This document shows positions 12,801 through 24,200 of a stretch of 64,000 nt of DNA, one piece after another. The notes beneath the pieces were generated by a model, which saw only the letters and a list, made by a program, of their open reading frames with translations, was not told the origin of the DNA and searched no databases. This stretch comes from Euglena gracilis (lineage: Eukaryota > Euglenida > Euglenophyceae > Euglenales), in assembly GCA_039621445.1 (NCBI GenBank), contig CP154955.1, forward strand, positions 57,961,698 to 58,025,697, in the 5' to 3' direction. Position 1 is the stretch's first letter. Every line of letters begins with the position of its first letter. Position numbers and translations under genes: made by a program.

Positions 12801-15185
12801 CCTGCCCAACCTGCCCAACCCCCCCCCCCCCGTGTCCAACGAACACTTTGGTATTTGGGTGACGGAAGTTGAGCTGCCCCATATCCAACGAACATTTCTG
12901 TTCGCTGTTCAGACCATAACTTCTGTCACCTGAACAGCAAGTGTTCATTGGACACGGGCAGAGGGGAGGGAGGGGAGAGCAGTGACCCCCTCTGGGGTGG
13001 GTTAAAAATTGTATGGCCTGTACACTTGAAGGGGGGGAACGTTGACTTAAACAGGCACAGGGGGCCAACGAGCCGCCAACCCAAACCAGGCTTTTTCTGC
13101 TTAAGGGTTCGTTTTGAAAAAAAATCGAAAAAAATCGAAAATTTTTTTGATTCGAAACGATGTTTTTTGGCCTCCCAGACCCGGAAAACCTTTTTCGAGC
13201 TGAAAATGAGCGTTTTTCAACCCCGCAGCGCCCCGTTCCTGGCCCAAAACCCATGGACTTTGGGTCAAAAACAGGTCAAAAAAAGTTGAAAAATCGAAAA
13301 AAATTTTGTTTGCCCGAAACAATGGCTCCTGATGGATCGTGGGGGGGGGGCTCAACCGCAGCTGGTCCAAACTTGGCTGGTGGAAATCCGAGTGGGCCCT
13401 CCGGGGGATGCGATGCAGCACGGCTGCCTGCCCAATCGCCATCAGCGCCAGCCAGCTGGGCGGCCCGTTCATCGTCATCCTGGGGCAGGCCATCCTGCCG
13501 GCTTCGATGGCGGTGTCCTGCCGATGGCGGCCCCAATTGCATTGTGGTGATGTGGGGAGGGAAGAGGCCGCCAGGTAAAGTGGGTCACGTGTTTTTTGGA
13601 GAAGAACGAACAAACGTCCAGCATTTCTCCACGGTTTTCTTTTTGAAACCAGCTTCAAAGAATGTCGTTGCTAGCCACCAAGGAAATATCCATCCATCCC
13701 TCCCTCCCTCCCTCCCTCCCTCCATCCATCCATCATCCATCCATACATCCATCCATCATCATCATCCTACAACATCCATACATACATACATACATACATA
13801 CATACATACATACATACATACATACATACATACATACATACATACATACATACATACATACATACATACATACATACATACCAGGTGTTTTTTTAGTTGT
13901 GGCCCCGGGGGGAGGAGGGGTAGGGTGGGTGGGTCCTTCCGAGCCCCCTCCTCCGGGGGGATCCCCCCAGAGGGGAGTGGGATATACTTTTCGGCGCCGG
14001 GGGTGCCGAAAATTTTTGAAAAGTGCTATTTTTATCACTTTTCGCGATTTTTCGGGGCCAATCCTACCCAGTTTGGACCCCTTCGCGGGTGAATAACTCG
14101 GGCCTGGCAGGAAGTCGGGGGTCAAATGGAGGTGATTCGTAAACTAGAAATCCAGTCGCTCGCAACTGGGGGAGGGGTTTGGGAACCGGTCCGGGGTCAT
14201 GGTGATAATCCGCGGTTTTCACGGTCTACTCAAGGGCGGGGGGGGGGCGGGTCCGACGCCCCATTTTCCTCGGTGGTAGGCTTCGCTCTTGCTCTGGAGG
14301 GATAAGAGCTCAGCGACCCCCACCTATACCTTAAAATGGCCTAAAATGGCCTAAAATGACCGAAAATGGCCTAAAATGGGGAAATTTTTGGGCTTGACAA
14401 AAGGTGCCTGGACCCGGATCAATGACCTAGGGTGGGGAAGGTCCCACTTGTCCCTTGGGGGGGGTCCAGCAGCCCGGTTGGGGCTGCTGGCTGAAAAAAG
14501 GCTGGACTGCCCAAGGCATCTGGTTAAGGTATGTTCTGGTCCCAGGGAAGGGAACAGCTCGAGGAGGGGGCATGGTGTGTACGTTTGTTGATGTGAACAC
14601 AAAATCAATACATATGTGTTCAGAAATGTCATCATGAAAAGGAAGAAGGCTTGGTGCATGAAACCTTTTGGCCAAGGAGAATACGAAAGGGAGGCGGTGG
14701 TGCGTCTGTGTCCTTGAGTGAGTGAGTGAGTAAGTGATTGAGTGAGTGAGTGAGCGAGCGAGCGAGCGAGTGAGTGAGTGAGTGAGTGAGTGAGTGAGTG
14801 AGTGAGTGAGCGAGCGAGCGAGCGAGCGAGCGAGCGAGCGAGTGAGTGAGTGAGTGAGTGAGTGAGTGAGTGAGTGAGTGAGTGAGTGAGTGAGTGAGTG
14901 AGTGAGTGAGTGAGTGAGTGAGTGAGTGAGTGAGTGAGTGAGTGAGTGAGTGAGTGAGTGAGTGAGTGAGTGAGTGAGTGAGTGAGTGAGTGAGTGAGTG
15001 AGTGAGTGAGTGAGTGAGTGAGTGAGTGAGTGAGTGCGTGAGTGAGTGAGTGAGTGAGTGAGTGAGTGAGTGAGTGAGTGAGTGAGTGAGTGAGTGAGTG
15101 AGTGAGTGAGTGAGTGAGTGAGTGAGTGAGTGAGTGAGTGAGTGAGTGAGTGAGTGAGTGAGTGAGTGAGTGAGTGAGTGAGTGA

Positions 15186-15222
<37 letters not shown>

Positions 15223-18200
15223 TGAGTGTGTGAGTGTGTGGGTCTGTGTGTTGGGATTGGCGTCACCATCCCCCCATCTCCTCCTGGGAACCACCTATTC
15301 CACAGTGCAAGGGCTGGCTGTTGGTGTGTCGCCCCCTCCCCCTGCGATGCATGTGAGAGTCTGTGGATTTGAAAGGTTTTCTGCCCCGGTGGACCTAACC
15401 AGGCTAAACCCCCCACAGGGGTTTTTTTAGTCGTGGACCCCCCGGGGGGGCGGGGGGGTGGGTCCGGCCGAGCCCCCCCCCCCCCGGGGAGGGGTCCCCC
15501 CGGAGGGGGGTGGGATATACTGCAACTAAGGGGGTGGGATATACTTTTCGGCGCCAAAGGCGCCGAAAAGTTTTTGAAAATGGTGCTATTTTTGGCATTT
15601 TTCGCAATTTTTGGCCATTTTTGGGGAAATGTGGGTGGGTCCCCCGCCCCCAGAGGGTGGGTGGGTGGGGGCCCCCCCCCTCCCCCCCCGGTCTCAAAGA
15701 ACCCCTGCCCCCCCCCCATTCAGACCAACCCTCCCGTGCAGCACCCCCATTTACACTGACCCCCTGGAAAAATACGAATAAATCCATGTATACCGACCCC
15801 CCCATTTATGCTGACCCAAAGGGAAAAACCGAAGAAGTCCATAAACACCGATCCCTCGCTTGCGTCCGGACCCACCAAGGTAAACCACAGCAAAGCACAA
15901 AGAGTTGCAAGAAACACAAAAAAGAGCATGCAGGATCCCCGCAGCGTCCACTTTTTTGGCAAAACTTCTGAACAGATGGACTGTTGTTTATTGGGGGGGT
16001 GGACCACAAAACATGGGAGAGCATGAATGCACATCGCTTCGTCCCAGGCCCCCCCAGTCAAGCATCTTGACCCATGTATACCGACCCCCCCACAAATTTC
16101 AAGAAATGTGAAAGTGATGTGCCGACCTGTCGGTGTAAATGGGGGGGGTTAACCCCCATGTTCTGGGAGGTGGGAGGGAGTTGAGCCCTGGAGGGGGTTT
16201 TTGCTTTTTGTTCCCCTGACGCCAAGTGCCTAAATTTTTCAGATTCCAAATCCGACCTGCCTTAAGTGGACACCCCCTTACGCCCCCCTACAGTGGATGG
16301 GCAGGTGGGTGCCGACTGCTCCCTCAGTAATCTTTGAGGTGTGCGATAAAGACGTAGCTTCGGATGACTGGGGGCACATGCTTTATTTGGGCTCGCCCAC
16401 TTTCAAATCCAACATGGACTCCAGAGTTTAAGCTGGGGAAAAACTGTCTGACCCATTTTGCCGCCAATTTGGCAATGGCATCAATCAATGTCTTCCTGTC
16501 TTGACTTTAAGGATTTTTCGAACTTTGTTGGGGACGCTCACAGGGGAGGGGGGAAAACGCAAATGTGTTATTCTTTCTTTGCGGGTTTTTTTGTGTTTTT
16601 CGATCTTGGCAAATTTGCATTTTTTGTTGTTTTTTTTGCATTTTTTTCTGCATTTTTTGGATTTTTTTTTCGATTTTTGGATTTTTGCTGGAAAATATTT
16701 GGACTGTGAAAAATTACTTGTTTGGCCCGATATTCCTTGATACTGAAATTTTTGGCATTTTTTGGTCATTTTTGCATTTTTGGGTCAATAAAATGCTTCT
16801 TTTTGCAAAAAGAATGAAAAAAACTTCCCCCCGACAGAGCCAAAAAATTTTAAGTTCACTGGAGAGCTCCCAAGGGATTTTACATGCAACTTGCGTTTTT
16901 TGCGTTTTTTTTGCGTTTATTTGTGCTTATTTGCGTTTATTTGCGTCGCATTTTTTTGAGGGTCCATGGTGCGTCCCTCCCCCCCCGCCTGGGTGGGCAC
17001 TCCAAGGCACCCAGCTTCGACTCTTGGGGGGGGACACATGGCCAAAAGTGCCTGGGCACTCCCCCAAGGTAGTCCTGACCCCAGAGACCCAGAAAACCCA
17101 GTGAGCATTGGTTTTGTTCAGGGGAGGGGGTTGGGTCGAGTTCAGGCCCCCCCCTCCCCCCCAGGCCGAGGGGGGTCCGGGACCCCCCCCCGGAACTATG
17201 TTTTTCCCCTCCCCACCACGTTGAGCCGGGATACTTCTGTTTTTATCATTTGCTTTGTGGAACAAATCACCCGAAAATGCAATTCGGGGCACGTTTTGAA
17301 GCCTTTCGAAAATGAAACCCGCGGCCCCCCGCGCCGGGGGTCCCCCCGCCTGGCCCGCCGCCCTCACGGCCTCACATCAAACCCTGGTCAGGGCTGTTCG
17401 GCACCCCTTCCACCCACGAGCACCCCCAGCGTGTGGTGCGTCGGTGACGGTGCGGTCGCCCCCGGCAGGCCTGGTGGTGGCCGGCGTGGCCGTCGCCACC
17501 GCGCTCGGCCCGCCCACCGCCGGGGCGCACCCGCCCCTCTTCTGCCTCCTGATGGTGGCCTCCACGCCCAGGGGGGCAGGCAAGGGCGGCCCCCCCAAGC
17601 CCGGCTGTAAACCCCCCCCCACTTATAAACCCCCCGGGGTTTATAGGATCCGGCCGGTTTGGTTGGTCGGCCGAAGGGGGGGGTTTATAGGTGGGGGAGG
17701 TTTATAGGTCCCGGAATTGTTGGTGAAAATCCGACCCCCCAAACTGACCCCGAAAACCCCAAAATTGGCAATTTTTGACAATTTTGGTCAAAAATGGCAT
17801 TTTTGATGATGGTCGGTCTCAAAAAATTGCCAAAAATCAGTTCTGGGGTGGTTTGCGGCCGAAAAAATCGTTCCCAGCGGCTTTCATTTTTCTTCCCTGA
17901 GGGGGGGGTTATAGGTCCCGATTTGGTTGGTCGGCCCGGGGGGGGGTTTATAGGTGGGGGGGGGTTATAGGTGGGGGGGGGTTTATAAGTGGGGGGGGGG
18001 GTTTACGGGGACACCCGAAACCCAGTGCCCTGCCCCACCCTTCCCGGTTTTCCGGTGGCGCCGACTTTTGGCTGGAAAGTTTTCCTTCACTGCCAAAAGG
18101 AGCTTTGCTTTCCGGGGCGCATCTGTGCTCCAAGCTGAACGCCAAAATGGGTGGGTTTTGCAGAAACTTTGAGCTGTTCATTTTTTTTCAATTTTTTCCC

Positions 18201-21200
18201 AAAAATTCTGGGCGACAACCTTTCTGACGTGTATAAACGGACTCAATGCCATGCAGGGTGTGCATCATTTGGGAGTAGTTTCTTTTTTGAGAGGGTTTTT
18301 TCAACCACTGTTGGCAATTCTTGCAATCTTTTTTTGCTGCTCAATCCCTCGGATTAGGCAGAGAGTAAGGTAATTTTCTGCGATCCCCCTGCTGCGGATC
18401 CCCTACGCCATCTCGTTCACCCTGAAGGAGCAGGTCTTCCGCGAACGACCCAACAGAGACCCGCTGTAACCAGACCCCCCATTCCTTTTTTTGTTAAAAG
18501 GCTGTTGTTGGGACAATTCAAATCAGAGAGCCAGTTTTTCGGGAAGTACTGCGCTCATCCATGCACCAAACAACGACACTGGACCAGAAGCGTGTTCCAC
18601 CCCAGTTGTGAGATGGACCTGTCAGGGTGCTGAAGAGGTCCACCCAGAGACCAGCGGTGATCAAGCTCGCTGATGCAGTCTCCTGCACGGACAGGGCTGA
18701 ATGGAAACACTGAGACCTCGTAGGTGGAGGGTGGGGAGAGGACCCCACTTCCTGCTTTTCCACCAGGTTTTAGGTCAAGTTATCCTTTGCACAGTGCCGC
18801 GGCGGGCGGTAGGTCCAAGAAATATTCAAATTGAGACCAGTTCAGAGGTTCAATACCCGGTCGTCCCACCCTGCCCATCGGGTCTCTCGCACGGCCTCCA
18901 TGTGCTGGTGGTGAACTTCTTCTCCTCCGTCTTCCAGCTGTGCTTCGCTGTGATGTGCGCATGGCGTTGCTTTGGTCCTCACAAATGCACTCTTGCTGGA
19001 TGTCAATGGGTGTCCAGCCAGAAGTTGCAAGTGCTGGAGGCTGCGACTGAAACCAGTTGATAACACAGTTGCAGTCCAGTTTTTTTGGCTGGCTTATGCG
19101 TCGGGCTGACTTTGGAAGGTTACCTGCCCTCCCAATATAAACCCCAGGGCGGTCCTTAAGGGACAGGAAAGTTTTTTTTGTATTTCCTTAAGGACCGCCC
19201 CCCCCCTTTCGGCCAAAGGGCCGGCTAAGGGCCAGACTGGGACTTGAACACGGGCACAAATTTAACAGTCAAAAAACACCGTTTTTGATGATTTGGGTGG
19301 ATGGGCGATGGTCCCCCCCGATGTCGACCTGTTTCTCGCTGAAAAATGCCAAAATTTCTTGCCCATTTTCCTGTATATTTTTCACTGAGTGTGCTGGGAC
19401 AGCGGAGTTTTTTTTTTTATTTGCTTAAGGACCGCCCTGATAAACCCCACAGTCCACACCTTGGTGGGATGTCACGACCCTCAGGGGATTTCATGTTTGG
19501 ACTTGGATTTCATATTTCATATTTGGACAGGGCATTGTTTAATTTTATAATTTTCTACAGGGTTTTTTGCTGGGCACCGATTTTGCACATGGAAAACACT
19601 TAGTTTTTGGTCAAAACGTGCTCCAAAATGGGACCTTTCCCCTCCCACGATCCCTGAGCTTCGCCCGAGACACTGGCAGGAACAGGTGCAAAAAGCCAGC
19701 CCAGGTGCAAATAAAGCAAACTACACTTGCTCGTGGAGGCTATGGGGGGTTTCACACAAAATGCACTCTTCCCGTGCTTCCTGTCTGTGCGACACCTCGT
19801 GGGGTGGGGTCGGGGTGGGGGTCGGGGTTCAGGTCGGGGTTGGGATCGGGGCAGGGTCAAGGTCGGGGTGGGGTCGGGGTTGGGGTGGGGTCGGCGTCGA
19901 GGTGGGGCAGGTCAGGGTCGGGGTCGGGGTCGGGGCAGGGTCATGCGTTCGCCTGCCGGTGGTGTCACTGCCGCAGTTCGGGGGCGTTCCACCCACCGTG
20001 CTGCCGGCGTACGTCCGCCTCGCGACGCGATGTGTGCTGGGCGCGGACTCCCTGGAGCTGCTCGCCCCTGCTGAGCTGGATGGCGGTGTGGGGCCTGGCA
20101 CATGCCAGTGTGTGTGCGTGCGTGCGCACGTGTGTTGTGTGTGCTGTGTGAGTCGGTGGGCAGGTTGGCGCCGATGCATCCGTAAACCTCGTCCCAGCAG
20201 AGCCAGGGCACCTTTTTGGCTGACTGTTTCCACGCTGATGCTTTTTACCCAGGTGCGTGCGCAAGAAGACATTTTAAACGTCCTATCCTTACTATCCTGT
20301 TTTCTTCGGCTGAAATTTTCAGCAAAAATTCAAAAAAAATATACCGCAACAATAGAACCCACAAATTGTACCCACACAACAACAGAACTCCCTCCAATTA
20401 GGACCCTTTTCTGGACTTTCAGCAACCAGCCCAAAACGAAGGCGTGGAGTCTTGTTGGTTGCTGGTTGCAAGTAGCCCTCAAGCATTGAACAATCAAATT
20501 CTCCCATTGGCATCGACGTTGGCATTTTTAAATGCACCTCTGTGGAATTCTCATAACATCAGTGCGTCTATTTATTTTTCAATGAAATCATTCCCAGAAC
20601 AAGCTTTCAGCAGTTTTTGATGTTTCCTTTCATCAAAAACATCGAAGATGCAACTTTTTTTTGAGGTCATTATCAACTTTGAATTTCTTTTTGAATTTAG
20701 CTTTGAATTTAGCATGTTTGCTTTTAAAGTTTGACGTCCGCTTTGGGCCCTCTTCTTGTAACCCCCCGCCCCGGAATTGAAGCCCTCTGGGCTTGTATTT
20801 TGACCAAATGGTCAAAAACCCGAGGGGGGTTTCTATTTGGGGGGTTTGCAAAGGTGAGGATGGAGCCGGGGGAGGGGGAGAGGGGAGGGCTGTTTTTTTC
20901 CCACATTTTTGTGCATTCTTTGCAGCTTTTCTGTGCACATCTTTATTGAGTCCAGCCCTGGGTGCCCCTCGAAGGGTTGATGAAACTTCGTGGGAAAAAA
21001 TTTAACACCAAATTATATTTCACGCGTCGAAAACGCTCTTGTTTTTTTGGGACTTTTGTGAACTTTTTTTTGTTTTTTTTTTGCGTTGAGAAAGAGAGGG
21101 GAGGATTTTTGCTTCATTCCCGTTTGTCTCCCCCTCAGTGGACACCTTGATGTGGACGCAGTGCCATTACATGCCCGGCCCCCTCCTGGTGTACATCGTC

Positions 21201-24200
21201 ACCAACATCACCATGAACATCCTGGTGCTGACGGTGGTTAAGCATGCCGGTGTGCGGCCGCTGTTCTTCCGGCCAGGTTCAGGGGATTTTGTTTTTTTTA
21301 AGGAGTATTTTCAAAATTTTTAGGAGTTTTTAGGTTTTTTTTCAGGTTTTTTTTAAAGGCATTTCAAAATTTTCAGGCGTTATATTCCAAGAAGTCGAAG
21401 GGTCGCACCGGCATCGAATTGGGTCCAGAATCGAAGAAAAAAAAGGTGGAAACCCTGTTTATTCGATTTGGATAGATAGAGAATGTTCCAGTGATGTCAG
21501 AATTATTTTTTTCCCCAGAGTTGGCTTGTTTTTGCCGAGATTTTGCGACTTCGTTTTCAGCTCAACTTTCGAAAATTTTGCCAACATTTTATTTTAAGGT
21601 TTTTAAGGTTTTTTTCAGGAGTTTTAAGGCATTTTGGTCAAACTTTTGTTTAGGAATATTGAGGCGGGTTTAAAGGTTTTTTTTTATAGGTTTTTAAGGC
21701 TTTAAAAGATGCCCCCTGGCGAGGTTCTGAGCACGGTTCGCCCTTCCCCCTGTTGCCTCCTCTTTGCCTCCTCCTCTGGCTGGTTTAGCTACCATTTACC
21801 GCGCCTTGTTTTCTTAATTGTGTTCCTTTGATTCAGGGTTTCTTTGTTGATACCGCGATTTGACACAGCTGACCTCCTGCTTTCAGACCTTCAGAGGGTG
21901 GGTTGCATTTTGCCAATGGAGGGAAGTCGGGGAAAGGTCCTTTTTAAAAAAAGGTCATGAATTTTTGTTGAAACCAAAGTGTTCTGCCCTCGGCGAAGAA
22001 AGAAAAGAACTCTTCTGACAACGCATTCACAAAGCAGCTGTTCCTCCCGTTGTTTGATTCCCCCCCCCCAAATTGACACCTGGTTGGGTTGCCGGGTTGC
22101 CGGGTTGCTGGGTTGCTTATTCTATGCTGCTATACTTGGGAAGGGGGGGGGGGACGAGAGGATCCGGGTCCGGACTGGATCCTCTCACCTGCCCTTATAT
22201 TGAACCCTGCCCTCAATATGGCGCCTGGATGCGTTTGCCAAAAACCCATTTAAATAATTAATTTTTTTCAACAACATCATGGTGAATATTGTTGTCAGAA
22301 GCACGTGTTTCGTGTGATTTTGCACAAAAAATCACTCTTGAGGGTCTTGGATTCCTGCTGTTTCAAAACCCAAGGTGGTTTTTGTTATCCTTCCACAGCA
22401 TTTCGCTGGGAGGTTTGCATACAGTGGGAATAGAGTGAGTGGGGGGACTTGGTCATTGATAAAATTGCTTTGGACAAAATTCAGGCGGTCCATATGGGAC
22501 GGAATTTTTTATTTGCTGAGGATCTCCCCTCCAAGGGTGCCAGAAGTCACCTTTTCCCCAAAGTTGGCCGCCTTTTCCATTTTTTTTTGCCATTTTTGCT
22601 GAGGATTTTTTATTGAATGTGCTGGGATGGTAACCCCCCCATTCAAGTGCGCAGCGCCAAAAGGCGCCCACGGCCCAAATAAGCGTCGTACCCCCGAGGG
22701 ACCGAAAGTGAAGGCCAAAACAAGTGCACCCCAAAAAATCCACTGTACACTGAACCGCTTTCAGGTCGTGCCCAAACCACGTCACAGCGTCACCCCCCTG
22801 AGGGCCCGAAACCCCGGTCCGACAATGTGCGCGCCCGTGCACGCAAATGGGGGGTTTCCCGTGAAAGGACGGCCGTGCAGCATCCACACGGGCCGACCTC
22901 TGCGGCCACGCCCGTGCCGGCCGGCCCCCCGCAGGGGCGGTGCTGAACTTCGTGCTCTCCACCGTCGCCACCACGCTGCAGTACTTCGCGTTCGTGCTGG
23001 ACTGGCCGCTGCTGCCCCGCGCCCGGGGCTGGGCCGGAAAGGGGGACCCCCCGGTTTTCAAACGAAAGATGCCCGGCCCCCGAAGTTCCGTATGTGATTG
23101 TGCTTTCTGGGATGCCTGGAAGAACGGAATTCTACGGTCAGATGCTGTTTCACTTGATTTGAGATGCCAGTTGTGTGTGTTTTTCTTGAAACACCCTGCC
23201 TGTGAGTGGTTAGCTCATAGCTGACCATACAGTGCAGACCAAAATTACGGCAGACAAAATTATGGAAGAAAAGAATAATCGGAAATCTTGGAAGAATTTT
23301 GATTTTGAAAAAAGTTTGGCAATCATAATTCAACATTTCAGGGAACATGGTTCAGGCTTCTTTTTAAGTCACCTGACCCCCCCCCCCCGGGGGGAGGGGG
23401 GGTGGGTGGGTGGGTCCGGGCCGGACCCCCCCGGGGGGGTCCCGCGCCGGAGGCGCTGGGTATACCTTTTCGGCGCGAAGCGCCGAAAAATTTTGAAGAT
23501 TGCCTTTAACGGGCCCTATTTTGGGGGGGTCCCCGCCCCCCCCCCCCAGGGGGTCCCGCACTGGACTGCGTGGGTGGGGTGGGGACTCCTGGGAGTGCCA
23601 GATGGTAGACTGGGGGGGGGGTAGTGGGTTTTGGAGCCATTTGGGTGGGTTTTGACTGTGTTTGGTTGAGGTGATTTGGACAAAAAATTTTCAGGGGGGT
23701 TAAAAGTCGGCGATGCTGACCCGTTAGTACATTAGAGTGGGTAGTCGGCTGACTGGGCGGCCGACTACCCACCCCCCCCACCCCGTCTCGCCGACCAGTT
23801 ACCGACCAGGCCTAGTCTGCCGACCAATTGGGTAGTCGGCCGACTACCCAATCGGGGGTGAATATGCAAAAACTTGGGGGGGGGAATGTCCATTTTGGGC
23901 CATTTTTGGCAAAAGAACACCTCTCCCCGTTGGATTTTCAATATAATGGCCCCAAAATCCATCAGAAAAGGGAGTATCTCGGAAACATATTTTTGCCAAC
24001 ATAGAAGGAAATTTGTTTTTTGAGTGGGGGTGCGGGGGGGTGGGAGCCCCCCCCGCCTATGCCAAAGTGAGCCACAAAAACGACTTAGCGCCCGAGTATG
24101 TTGTCAACATAGAAGGGATTTTGTTCCTTGAGGCTCGGGTGGGGGTGGAGGGGGGAGTTTTCTGCCCTTTGTAATGCAGAATACTTGCATTTCTAACGGA

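Noticed and set aside
14427-15719. 430-codon reverse open frame rich in THSL
   Set aside because: It is the translation of the GTGA tandem array and flanking repeats; no start context and no protein family.
22040-22130. GGGTTGCC tandem as a possible origin or regulatory site
   Set aside because: It is only five short imperfect units with no matching structure nearby.
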